DNA of 34,924 bases, taken from the NCBI GenBank assembly GCA_910589045.1, contig CAJUSH010000026.1:1-34924 (forward strand). Reading direction: 5' to 3'. This DNA is from an uncultured Eubacterium sp. (GTDB taxonomy: Bacteria; Bacillota_A; Clostridia; Lachnospirales; Lachnospiraceae). A program made the position numbers and the translations under genes. Of this stretch, positions 7,820 through 14,557 are shown piece after piece (positions within the stretch are counted from its first letter, which is position 1; the number at the start of each line of letters is the position of its first letter). The notes beneath the pieces were generated by a model. That model searched no databases. It was not told the DNA's origin and saw only the letters and a program-made list of their open reading frames with translations.

Positions 7820-7849
7820 AAAAAATGAGGCAGAGCGTTTGCTCTGCCT
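7820..7849 (-). terminator. Rho-independent terminator of the Cys/His-rich peptide gene
   Basis: AGGCAGAGC (7828-7836) and GCTCTGCCT (7841-7849) form a 9-bp stem with a 4-base loop. On the minus strand the stem is followed by CATTTTTTG, giving the T-tract. It begins 13 bases after the minus-strand stop codon. Confidence 0.85.
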
Positions 7850-7861
7850 TGTGTGCCTTAT

Positions 7862-8113
7862 TCAGGGATGATGGTTTGCGTGGTGCCTTTTGCCGTTCTC
7901 ATGGGTCGTTTTGTGCTTGGTACAGTAATGATTGCAGTCCGTTTTTTTGGAATGATACGTTTCATGATAGGGACAGTAAACGTTCTTCGAGCTGCCGCAA
8001 TGGCTTCCGCCCCCGTGGCAGTGTGCCATGGCAGGTACGGAAAAGCTGCACGTCAGGGTAAGAGCAGCCATCGCCATGACGGCGGATTTTTTCAGTTTTC
8101 TTGATAATTTCAT
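7862..8113 (-). CDS. small secreted Cys/His-rich peptide, function unknown
   Basis: The 83-residue product has a Sec signal peptide: KLSRKLKK, a hydrophobic core VMAMAALTLTCSFSV, and a probable cleavage site AMA-H at 30/31. The mature 53 residues contain 12 His and 5 Cys, including HCHGGGSHC, CPYHETYH, CNHYC and HHANHHP. Ligands this dense suggest metal (Zn, Cu or Ni) binding, but no family is recognised. The gene is real by signals: GGAGGAAACCTGAA precedes the ATG on the minus strand (AGGAGG, spacing 9), and a good terminator follows. It converges on the ECF sigma/RsgI-like anti-sigma pair, whose anti-sigma also carries an HCHSHSGHNC cluster. That suggests a shared role in metal or envelope sensing, by inference. 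I found no convincing sigma-A promoter before it. Confidence 0.8.
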   Translation of the reverse strand: MKLSRKLKKSAVMAMAALTLTCSFSVPAMAHCHGGGSHCGSSKNVYCPYHETYHSKKTDCNHYCTKHKTTHENGKRHHANHHP

Positions 8114-8305
8114 TTCAGGTTTCCTCCTCGTGAATGAAAATATGGTTTTGAATTGCTTTCTATATATAATACGATTGAGAAGCGGAAAACCTTGCGGAAA
8201 ATTTACATATTTTGTAACAAACGATACGCGGGCTAATCTGATTTTGTAACTATTCAGCCTTCGGCTTCACGGCTGCGATTTTTTTCAGAAACAGTTTTTT
8301 GCCTG
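8114..8305. other. intergenic stretch upstream of the divergent peptide and DUF1266 genes
   Basis: This is the first part of a 308-base gap; the rest is the DUF1266 promoter and leader. The minus strand carries the AGGAGG ribosome site of the peptide gene (8120-8130) and an A/T-rich run at 8160-8172 (TATATATAATACG) that could hold its -10 box, with no good -35. GTAACTATTCAGCC at 8246-8259 begins a weak hairpin (CAGCC 8255-8259 / GGCTG 8271-8275) followed by seven Ts. No gene is seen. Confidence 0.4.
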
Positions 8306-8335
8306 TTGACAGAAGCTGTCAAAGAAGTCTAAAAT
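8306..8335 (+). promoter_or_regulatory. sigma-A-type promoter with overlapping palindrome
   Basis: TTGACA (8306-8311), 18 bases, TAAAAT (8330-8335). The -35 box is the left arm of the perfect inverted repeat TTGACAGAAGCTGTCAA (6-bp arms, 8306-8322), so a dimeric repressor bound there would block RNA polymerase. It drives the DUF1266-like lipoprotein gene. Confidence 0.7.
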
Positions 8336-8421
8336 AAAACATAGTGGTCTGTTTTTGCCGAAAAACGGGGCAAACGGTTCAGAGCACAAAATTATAATAT
8401 AAAGAAATAAGGTGGAAGAAA

Positions 8422-9252
8422 ATGAAGAAGAAAGTATTAAGCGTAATTCTGGCAGTTGTGTTTGTGTGCTCCATGGCGGGCTGCGGCGGAGGAAACGATG
8501 CAGCGGGTGACAAAGCAAAAGACGAAGGTGCAGCGGGCGACAGCTCGGATGCATCGGAGGATGACGGAGACGACGCGGCGGCAATCAGCGACACGGTTCT
8601 CTGGTTCAACGGCACATGGGCGGTGCTTGGCAGCATCAACGAATTTGATTATGAGTCCTATCCCGGTTATGAGATGAACCAGACAACGAAGGTGCTCCAG
8701 CAGGAGTCCCTCAAGCAGTCCTGGGATGTAACCGATACCGAGAGCGCGCAGGAGACGATGGCGTGGCTCATGGATGAGGGCGGACACCGCGGGGATTACA
8801 TAGAAGAGATGGAATATCTGGAGGAGTGCGGCATCACGGATGCGGCTGACGGAAATTATAAGGACTGGATGCTGGAAAATTTCGATCTCGGAGAGGATGA
8901 TCCGGAGGGGCAGGCACAGAGCTATGCAGATGCGTACACGTTTTACACGGAGCATTCGGAGAGTGGTATCGCCGCATGGGATTACAGCCGTGCCATGTCA
9001 CTGTGTGCCTTCTATTACATAGCAGGCTATTACACGGAGACGGAAGCGCTAGATAAATCCATGGAGATCGCAGAGAAGGCGCAAAAGGAGTTTTCTTCCT
9101 GGGATGACTTTTATGACAGCTATTTTGCCGGCTACGAGTACTGGGCGCAGGAGAGCAGTGACGACCGCCGTGCCATCTATGAGGGCATTAAGGTAGATGA
9201 GAACTCTCCGTTCAAGCTGGACTGGAACCTGACCTTTGAAAAGACTTGGTAA
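8422..9252 (+). CDS. DUF1266-like lipoprotein
   Basis: The 276-residue protein begins with a lipoprotein signal (KKKVLSVILAVVFVCSMAGC; lipobox MAGC, Cys about 20). A low-complexity Gly/Asp/Ala linker follows to about residue 55. The body carries DUF1266-like features: KQSWDVTDTESAQETMAWL, a GHRGDY-type turn, SGIAAWDYSRAMSLCAFYY, then GYYTETEALDKSMEIAEKAQ and SWDDFYDSYFAGYEYWAQ. DUF1266 proteins are mostly uncharacterised; the repeated WD and Y/W residues pack a helical domain. The function is unknown. Start: ATG 8422 with GGTGGAAGAAA before it and a strong promoter about 87 bases upstream. The next gene has its own ribosome site 120 bases on. Confidence 0.8.
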   Translation: MKKKVLSVILAVVFVCSMAGCGGGNDAAGDKAKDEGAAGDSSDASEDDGDDAAAISDTVLWFNGTWAVLGSINEFDYESYPGYEMNQTTKVLQQESLKQSWDVTDTESAQETMAWLMDEGGHRGDYIEEMEYLEECGITDAADGNYKDWMLENFDLGEDDPEGQAQSYADAYTFYTEHSESGIAAWDYSRAMSLCAFYYIAGYYTETEALDKSMEIAEKAQKEFSSWDDFYDSYFAGYEYWAQESSDDRRAIYEGIKVDENSPFKLDWNLTFEKTW

Positions 9253-9278
9253 TGATTGCACAGACTGACTATAAAGGA

Positions 9279-9344
9279 ACAATATATTGTGTCCGATATA
9301 GATTTTAAGCAATAAATACAGTCAACGTGTGAACGGATTCACAC
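9279..9344. other. two palindromes upstream of the DUF6033-like gene
   Basis: ACAATATATTGT (9279-9290) is a perfect 12-bp palindrome. GTGTGAA (9327-9333) and TTCACAC (9338-9344) form a 7-bp hairpin with loop CGGA. Neither has a T-tract. They lie between the DUF1266-like stop and the ribosome site of the next gene, so they could be operators or an mRNA processing structure. Confidence 0.45.
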
Positions 9345-9374
9345 AAATACCAATATGTCAAGGAGGATACGATT

Positions 9375-10145
9375 ATGGGTGCAACAGTTGGAACAGCTGA
9401 TGTGGCGAACACTGCTGCGGCGACTTATGCGGATGCGGTGCAGAGCACACAGAAGAAAAACCGTGTGAACGGCAAGACGATCGGTGAGCCGCAGCTTTCG
9501 GATAAGGGTGCGAAATATTACGAGCAGCTGAAAGCAAAATACGGTAATTACGATTTCATTTTAGTCAGCAAGGATCAGAAGGCAAATGCGGAGCGGAATG
9601 CGGCGCAGTATGCCAACAAAAATAAGACCGTCGTTCTCATCGATGAAGAGAAGATTGAGAAGATGGCAACTGACCCGGAATACCGAAAGAAATACGAGAG
9701 CATTTTGAGCGGCGCGAAGTCGCAGCTGCAGCAGCTTGCAAAGAGCCTGGGCAATCAGGCAGGCGTAAAGGGCTATGGCATCAAGGTCAACGACAACGGT
9801 GCGTCCTCATTTTTTGCCGCGGTAGACAAGAATGCGGCAGCCAACCAGAAGGCGCAGCAGAAGCGCATGGCGAAGAAGGCCGCCGAGAAGAAGGAAGCGA
9901 AGAAGAAAGCTTCGAAAAAGGAGCAGGAGGAGCGGCTTGAGCGGCTGCGGGATAAAAACCGGGGTGAGAAGGTTGACCGGGACGATTATGAGATATCCGA
10001 GGATGAGGATATTGAGATCGTTTCCGCAAACTCCATCGAGGAGCTGATCAAAAAGATCCGGGATATGAATTTTGCTTCCATGAGTGATTTCGTAATGACC
10101 GATGCGGAGCGTGCACTTGGCGGAAACTTTGATTTCAGAGGATAG
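9375..10145 (+). CDS. DUF6033-like charged protein, function unknown
   Basis: The 256-residue protein has no signal peptide or membrane segment. Residues about 45-125 hold a folded region with YGNYDFILVSKDQKANAERN and KNKTVVLIDEEKIEKMATDP, which resembles DUF6033-family proteins of gut Clostridia. Residues about 155-205 are extremely Lys/Ala/Glu-rich (AAEKKEAKKKASKKEQEERL) and predict a long charged helix or coiled coil. The C-terminus is acidic (DDYEISEDEDIEIV). ATG 9375 follows AGGAGG at 9361-9366 with spacing 8. A strong terminator follows. The family has no known function that I can name. The coiled coil suggests a structural or binding role. Confidence 0.75.
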   Translation: MGATVGTADVANTAAATYADAVQSTQKKNRVNGKTIGEPQLSDKGAKYYEQLKAKYGNYDFILVSKDQKANAERNAAQYANKNKTVVLIDEEKIEKMATDPEYRKKYESILSGAKSQLQQLAKSLGNQAGVKGYGIKVNDNGASSFFAAVDKNAAANQKAQQKRMAKKAAEKKEAKKKASKKEQEERLERLRDKNRGEKVDRDDYEISEDEDIEIVSANSIEELIKKIRDMNFASMSDFVMTDAERALGGNFDFRG

Positions 10146-10151
10146 TCAGGG

Positions 10152-10183
10152 ATCGGATGACCTTTATGGTCATCCGATTTTTG
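10152..10183 (+). terminator. Rho-independent terminator after the DUF6033-like gene
   Basis: ATCGGATGACC (10152-10162) pairs perfectly with GGTCATCCGAT (10168-10178) around loop TTTAT, followed by a T run to 10182. Confidence 0.93.
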
Positions 10184-10256
10184 GGTAATTTGGCATCATT
10201 TCTATGTTTTTTCGATAATTATCTGACAATTTTTAAAATATTCCCAAAAATTCTAA

Positions 10257-10285
10257 CGGATTATTTTCTCAAAGTATGGTAGAAT
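10257..10285 (+). promoter_or_regulatory. probable promoter of the polysaccharide deacetylase gene
   Basis: TAGAAT (10280-10285) is a good -10. The position 17 bases upstream (10257-10262) is a poor -35. Transcription from here would begin near 10292, which rules out the in-frame ATG at 10284 as a start. Confidence 0.4.
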
Positions 10286-10328
10286 GGTAGCATCACATAC
10301 GATCAGATACTTTGGAGTAGAAGCACAT

Positions 10329-11375
10329 ATGAGTAATCAGGAGCAAAAAATACCACAAGGTTTAAAAGAACAGCGTGCACGCCGTCAGAGAATCAACCGG
10401 ATTAAGACAGGGATTCTCCTTTTTGCGGCTATCTGGATGGCGGTCTGCATGTCGCTCAATATTTTTTTGATGATCCGCATGTATTCACTGCAGGATCAGG
10501 TTACGATCCTGACGGATAAAATGCTTGAGGGCACACAGATTTCGGCGGAGGACAAGCAGACACCGCCGGGGGGAGCGGACGGCGATTTTCTTAATTATGA
10601 TGGCGAGGATGCCGACGGAACGGATTCGGATCCGCAGATGCCCGCTTCCGATGGGCAGACGGACGACGCTGTACCGGAGGAGAGCCACAGCCCTGCGCAG
10701 CAGGATGTCCGTGCCAGCATTGCCGTTGAGGATAACCTGCGCAGTGAGGACGAGCCGATGAATGTCTACCTGACCTTTGATGACGGGCCGAGTGAGAATA
10801 CGTTGGATATTTTGGAGATATTGAGAAACCATAATGTAAAGGCAACCTTTTTTGTGACGGGTAAGGAGGGGGAACAGGCAGAAGCGTGGTACCGCGCGAT
10901 TGCGGCGGACGGCCATACGCTTGGCATGCATTCCTACTCGCACCGTTACAGCACGATCTATGAGTCGGTGGATGCGTTTAAAGAGGATTTTACGAAGCTG
11001 CATGACTATCTTCGGGAGGTAACCGGAGTGGAGAGCAAATTTTACCGCTTCCCGGGCGGCAGCTCCAATCAGGTCAGCAATACGGACGTAAACGAGTTCA
11101 TTGATTTTCTGGGTGAAAAAGGGATTACCTATTATGACTGGAATGTTGTATGCGGGGATGCAACCTCCCAGATTTATACCGCGGATGAGCTGGTGGAAAA
11201 TGTCATGACAGATGTGGTAAAGTACAAGAATTCTGTCGTGCTCATGCATGATGCAGCTGAGAAGGATACGACTGTGGAAGCATTGGAAAAGCTGCTGCAA
11301 AAGCTTGAGGAGATGGATGTGCGTATTCTTCCGATCACGGAAGATGCCCCGGTGATCCATCACAACATCAGCTAA
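10329..11375 (+). CDS. membrane-anchored polysaccharide deacetylase (NodB domain)
   Basis: This 348-residue protein has a short basic cytoplasmic N-terminus, one membrane helix (about 28-50, TGILLFAAIWMAVCMSLNIF) and an acidic linker (about 75-140). The NodB/carbohydrate esterase 4 domain runs from about 144 to 335. Its catalytic motifs are TFDDGP (149-154, catalytic base and metal Asp), HSYSH (H201 and H205, metal ligands) and RFPGG (240-244). SVVLMHDAAE supplies the late His motif. Enzymes of this kind remove acetyl groups from GlcNAc or MurNAc in peptidoglycan, often giving lysozyme resistance. The exact substrate is inferred. Start: ATG 10329 with GGAG 11 bases upstream. The bactofilin gene follows after 66 bases and may be co-transcribed, coupling cell-wall modification to a scaffold. 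Confidence 0.9.
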   Translation: MSNQEQKIPQGLKEQRARRQRINRIKTGILLFAAIWMAVCMSLNIFLMIRMYSLQDQVTILTDKMLEGTQISAEDKQTPPGGADGDFLNYDGEDADGTDSDPQMPASDGQTDDAVPEESHSPAQQDVRASIAVEDNLRSEDEPMNVYLTFDDGPSENTLDILEILRNHNVKATFFVTGKEGEQAEAWYRAIAADGHTLGMHSYSHRYSTIYESVDAFKEDFTKLHDYLREVTGVESKFYRFPGGSSNQVSNTDVNEFIDFLGEKGITYYDWNVVCGDATSQIYTADELVENVMTDVVKYKNSVVLMHDAAEKDTTVEALEKLLQKLEEMDVRILPITEDAPVIHHNIS

Positions 11376-11390
11376 CTATGGCAGAAAAAA

Positions 11391-11417
11391 GTTACTGGTC
11401 ACGCAGCGGACCGTAAC
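11391..11417. repeat. small palindromic element, copy 2
   Basis: GTTAC-T-GGTC (11391-11400) pairs with GACC-GTAAC (11409-11417), leaving one bulged T and an 8-base loop. It lies 15 bases after the deacetylase stop and shares ACTGGTCACGCAG with copy 1 at 7724-7746. The A-run before it would act as a T-tract only on the minus strand, where there is no gene. Confidence 0.6.
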
Positions 11418-11441
11418 AGAAAAAATATACGGAGGACAAAC

Positions 11442-12959
11442 ATGGGATTTTTCAAGGATTTTAAAGACGATTTTTCTCAGGCAGTGGGCGAGCTGTTTCC
11501 CGGCGACGATTTTTCGGATGTGGATTCGGTTCAGGTCAACACGCTGGACAATGAGCTTGACGTTGAGCAGGAATTGTCAAAGCTGGACGGACTGCTCGAA
11601 CAGGTCGAGCGCAAAAACGCCCACAGTGAGACAAAGCGTGTGCCTGCGCCGGAGTCTGAAGAAAAACCGAAGCCGGAAATAAAGCCGGAATCCGAAATCA
11701 AAGCAGCGCCGAAGCCGAAAAAGACAGAGCAGAAGGCCGTGCCTAAGGCAAAGCCGCAGGACGAGCCGAAGGCCGGGAAAAAAGACATGCCGGAGGAGGA
11801 GCCTGTACTTGCGCCCCTGGTTTTTGACGAATCGGATGCAGATGGTTTTCTTTCCATAAAACCGGAGCCGAAGAAGGCGGCGGAACCGACGCCGAAGCCG
11901 GAGGAAAAACCGGAGGCAGAAAAGCCGCAGGAGGAGCCGGAGAAGCCGACGCCAAAGCCGGAGGAAAAACCGGAGGCAGCGGCAGAAAAGCCGCAGGAGG
12001 AGCCGGAGAAGCCGATGCCGAAGCCGGAGGAAAAACCGGAGGCACCGACGTCAAGGACGGAGGAGAAGCCTCCACAAAGGCCGGCGGCACCGACCCAAAG
12101 ACCTGTGGAGGAGCCGGCAAAACCGGCATCGACGCCTGTGACAAAGCCGGCACCATCAACGCAAAGGCCGGAGAACCGACCGGTATCGCCGGTTTTTAAG
12201 CCGGTGCAAAGGCCCGCGGCACCAAAGCCGGAGCCGAAAATGGCTGCATTTGCACCCAGACAGGCACCGACGCCGGCGGCTGGTGTAAGGCCGCAGCCTG
12301 TACCGGTACCGACGGTATCTAAGAGTCCGGTAAGACCGGCGGCAGCCCGTGGCAATATCCAAAACCATGTGCAAACAAACAGAAGTGTAAACATAAAGGA
12401 GGAAAAAGTAATGGATACAACAGTAACAGCAACAGAGACACCCGTAATGGAGACACCCGCAGAATCCGCAGCAGCGGTCAGTGAGCCGATGACACAGCCG
12501 GTTGAGATTACCGATGAGGTTTCCCTGATTACCGCGGGCACAAGCATCCGAGGTAACATGGAGACGACCGGATCCTTTGAAATTGAGGGACGGATCGAGG
12601 GCGATATCAAGTGTAACGGCAAGCTGACCGTGATCGGTACGGTTGTTGGAAACAGTGCATCATCCGAGTTTTTCGCGGATGCGGCGCACATCGAGGGTGA
12701 GGTTGTCAGCTCCGGTACCGTAAAGATCGGGCTTGGCTCCGTTATCATCGGCAACATCAGCGCGACCTCGGCGGTAATTGCCGGTGCGGTAAAGGGTGAT
12801 ATTGATGTGCAGGGTCCGGTTGTTGTGGACACGTCCGCTGTCATCATGGGTAATATCAAGTCCCGTTCCGTACAGATCAACAACGGTGCGGTGATCGAGG
12901 GCTTCTGCTCACAGTGCTACTCCGATGTGGATGTTGAGAGCCTTTTTGACAAAAAATAA
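11442..12959 (+). CDS. bactofilin with a long Pro/Glu/Lys-rich N-terminal extension
   Basis: The 505-residue protein ends in a bactofilin domain, about 355-490. It is a right-handed beta-helix of short repeats such as AGTSIRGNMETTGSFEIEG and RIEGDIKCNGKLTVIGTVVG. Bactofilins polymerise into membrane-linked filaments that position cell-wall enzymes. Residues 1-60 are acidic. Residues about 65-310 are Pro/Lys/Glu-rich with in-frame repeats (KPEEKPEA, EKPQEEPEKP) and should be disordered. Most bactofilins are 120-200 residues, so the extension is unusual. An internal ATG at 12411 preceded by AGGAGG would give a 182-residue, normal-sized bactofilin. The gene follows the wall deacetylase. ATG 11442 has GGAGG at spacing 6. 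Confidence 0.88.
   Translation: MGFFKDFKDDFSQAVGELFPGDDFSDVDSVQVNTLDNELDVEQELSKLDGLLEQVERKNAHSETKRVPAPESEEKPKPEIKPESEIKAAPKPKKTEQKAVPKAKPQDEPKAGKKDMPEEEPVLAPLVFDESDADGFLSIKPEPKKAAEPTPKPEEKPEAEKPQEEPEKPTPKPEEKPEAAAEKPQEEPEKPMPKPEEKPEAPTSRTEEKPPQRPAAPTQRPVEEPAKPASTPVTKPAPSTQRPENRPVSPVFKPVQRPAAPKPEPKMAAFAPRQAPTPAAGVRPQPVPVPTVSKSPVRPAAARGNIQNHVQTNRSVNIKEEKVMDTTVTATETPVMETPAESAAAVSEPMTQPVEITDEVSLITAGTSIRGNMETTGSFEIEGRIEGDIKCNGKLTVIGTVVGNSASSEFFADAAHIEGEVVSSGTVKIGLGSVIIGNISATSAVIAGAVKGDIDVQGPVVVDTSAVIMGNIKSRSVQINNGAVIEGFCSQCYSDVDVESLFDKK
11889..12044 (+). repeat. 60-66-bp in-frame tandem repeat in the bactofilin N-terminus
   Basis: Unit 1 is 11889-11948 (60 bases). Unit 2 is 11949-12014 (66 bases, with a 6-base GCGGCA insertion). 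A half unit follows at 12015-12044. The units are nearly identical otherwise and encode the Pro/Glu/Lys repeat. All lengths are multiples of three, so copy-number change would keep the frame. Confidence 0.88.
12397..12413 (+). promoter_or_regulatory. internal ribosome site and ATG inside the bactofilin gene
   Basis: AGGAGG (12397-12402) is followed 8 bases later by an in-frame ATG (12411), exactly as at a true gene start. It would yield residues 324-505 only, a bactofilin core with a short flexible N-terminus. No stop codon interrupts the longer frame, so two products from one gene are possible. Confidence 0.65.
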
Positions 12960-13021
12960 ACGGCAGTTATTCAGAGCCCGGCGGGCGGCAATAAATTTCA
13001 TATGAAGCAGGGGGAAATCAG

Positions 13022-13717
13022 ATGAAGCGAATCCTTTTAAAGTTGAGCGGGGAGGCAATTTCCGGTGGCAGGGGCTTCGGCTTTGATGAGGCGACGGTTG
13101 TCGGTGTTGCAAAGCAGGTGAAGCAGATTGTGGAAAAGGGTGTGGAGGTAGGCATTGTAATCGGCGGCGGTAATTTCTGGCGCGGACGCACCAGTGCCAC
13201 TATTGACCGGACAAAGGCGGATCAGATCGGGATGCTTGCAACCGTGATGAACTGTATCTATGTCTCGGAGATTTTTCGCTCACAGGGCATGATGACAAAT
13301 GTGCTCACCCCCTTTGCGTGCGGCAGCTTTACAAAGCTTTTTTCAAAGGACCGCGCCAACAAATATTTTGCGAAGGGAATGGTCGTATTTTTCGCGGGCG
13401 GCACGGGGCATCCGTATTTTTCCACGGATACCGGGACGACGCTGCGGGCGGTCGAGATCGAAGCGGACGGTATTTATCTTGCGAAGGCGATTGACGGCGT
13501 TTACGACAGCGATCCGAAGACCAACCCGGATGCAAAGAAATATGATACCATCTCCATCGAGGAGGTTATCGAGAAAAAGCTTGCCGTTGTGGATATGACG
13601 GCTTCCGTCATGTGCATGGAAAACCATATGCCGATGTATGTGTTTTCACTGAACGAGGAGAACAGCATCGTGAATGCGGTGGAGGGCAGGTTTAACGGGA
13701 CGATTGTGACAGTGTAG
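13022..13717 (+). CDS. pyrH: UMP kinase
   Basis: UMP kinase phosphorylates UMP to UDP with ATP, the committed kinase step of pyrimidine nucleotide supply. It is a cytoplasmic hexamer of the amino-acid kinase family. The 231-residue length is normal. Motifs seen are LLKLSGEAISG (phosphate loop), VGIVIGGGNFWRGR (UMP binding), RTKADQIGMLATVMN, FFAGGTGHPYFSTDTG and GVYDSDPKTNPDAKKYD. ATG 13022 follows AGGGGGAAATCAG. The usual companion frr lies 195 bases downstream. The rpsB-tsf pair that often precedes pyrH is absent; a bactofilin gene is there instead. Confidence 0.97.
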   Translation: MKRILLKLSGEAISGGRGFGFDEATVVGVAKQVKQIVEKGVEVGIVIGGGNFWRGRTSATIDRTKADQIGMLATVMNCIYVSEIFRSQGMMTNVLTPFACGSFTKLFSKDRANKYFAKGMVVFFAGGTGHPYFSTDTGTTLRAVEIEADGIYLAKAIDGVYDSDPKTNPDAKKYDTISIEEVIEKKLAVVDMTASVMCMENHMPMYVFSLNEENSIVNAVEGRFNGTIVTV

Positions 13718-13912
13718 ATCGGCCGGGCCGGTCTATGGAATATCCGTCCTGGCGGGATGAAGGGATTGGATGATGATGTTGTCGGCCGTTAAAAACGGAC
13801 GGCTCAGGCAGACGGCCCGCCGCAGCGCGGATATTATGGAAGGACGTCCGGAATAGGCGGAGAATCGGGACTGTTGCAACGGTTTAAAAACAGAGGCAGG
13901 AGGATAGCTACT

Positions 13913-14467
13913 ATGGATGACAGATTAAAGGTTTATGAGGAGAAGATGCAGAAAACGATGAACAACCTGAGCGAAGAGTACAACGGGATTCGCGCCGGTC
14001 GTGCAAATCCCCATGTGCTTGATAAGCTGCGCGTGGACTACTACGGCACGCCGACGCCGATTCAGCAGGTTGCAAATGTGAATGTACCGGAGCCGCGTAT
14101 GATTCAGATTCAGCCGTGGGAGCCGTCCATGGTAAAGGCGATCGAAAAGGCGATTCAGACCTCAGACCTGGGGATCAACCCGACCAATGACGGAAAGCTT
14201 ATCCGCCTTGTATTTCCGGAGCTGACGGAGGAGCGCCGTAAGGAGCTTGCAAAGGATGTGAAGAAAAAAGGCGAAAATGCGAAGGTGGCTATCCGCAACA
14301 TTCGCCGGGACGGTAATGACACGCTCAAAAAGCTCTCAAAGAGCGATGATATCTCCGAGGACGAGATTCATGATCTGGAAAATGAGCTGCAGAAGCTTAC
14401 AGATAAATACATTGCAAACGTTGACAAGGCTGTCGATGAGAAGAGCAAGGAGATTCTTACCGTATAA
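13913..14467 (+). CDS. frr: ribosome recycling factor
   Basis: This factor works with EF-G to split the post-termination 70S ribosome. The 184-residue length is standard. The motifs IRAGRANPHVLDKLRVDYYG, PTPIQQVANVNVPEPRMI, GLIRL-like GKLIRLVFPELTEERRKEL and KKKGENAKVAIRNIRRD are the family signature. ATG 13913 follows AGGAGG (13898-13903) with spacing 9; an in-frame codon at 13874 has no ribosome site. A strong hairpin terminator follows directly, which limits read-through into uppS. Confidence 0.97.
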   Translation: MDDRLKVYEEKMQKTMNNLSEEYNGIRAGRANPHVLDKLRVDYYGTPTPIQQVANVNVPEPRMIQIQPWEPSMVKAIEKAIQTSDLGINPTNDGKLIRLVFPELTEERRKELAKDVKKKGENAKVAIRNIRRDGNDTLKKLSKSDDISEDEIHDLENELQKLTDKYIANVDKAVDEKSKEILTV

Positions 14468-14472
14468 AACAC

Positions 14473-14506
14473 AAAAATGGGGCACAGGGTCGTGCCTCAT
14501 TTTTAT
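14473..14506 (+). terminator. Rho-independent terminator after frr
   Basis: AAAAATGGGGCAC (14473-14485) pairs with GTGCCTCATTTTT (14492-14504) with one wobble, loop of 6 bases, ending in a T run. The 13-bp stem is among the strongest in the window. uppS begins 52 bases later and no clear promoter was seen between them, so partial read-through may occur. Confidence 0.92.
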
Positions 14507-14557
14507 GATGCGCAGGGGCGCAAGGGGGAAACGGCCGCTGGGGGAAGGAGGCATATG

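Noticed and set aside
10485..11363. 292-residue minus-strand frame opposite the deacetylase
   Set aside because: The plus strand carries an intact NodB domain with all catalytic motifs; the minus product has no recognisable domain.
11889..12044. CRISPR-like array
   Set aside because: The repeats are contiguous, in frame with the bactofilin gene and without spacers; no cas genes are present.
11531..12883. 450-residue open frame on the minus strand across the bactofilin gene
   Set aside because: It is the mirror of the Pro/Glu/Lys-rich codon repeats, gives low-complexity Ser/Gly/Phe protein, and has no ribosome site. The plus-strand bactofilin is clear.
14477..14557. N-terminal extension of UppS
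   Set aside because: Its first codon is in the frr terminator stem; a perfect AGGAGG precedes ATG 14558, and UppS motifs begin right after it.
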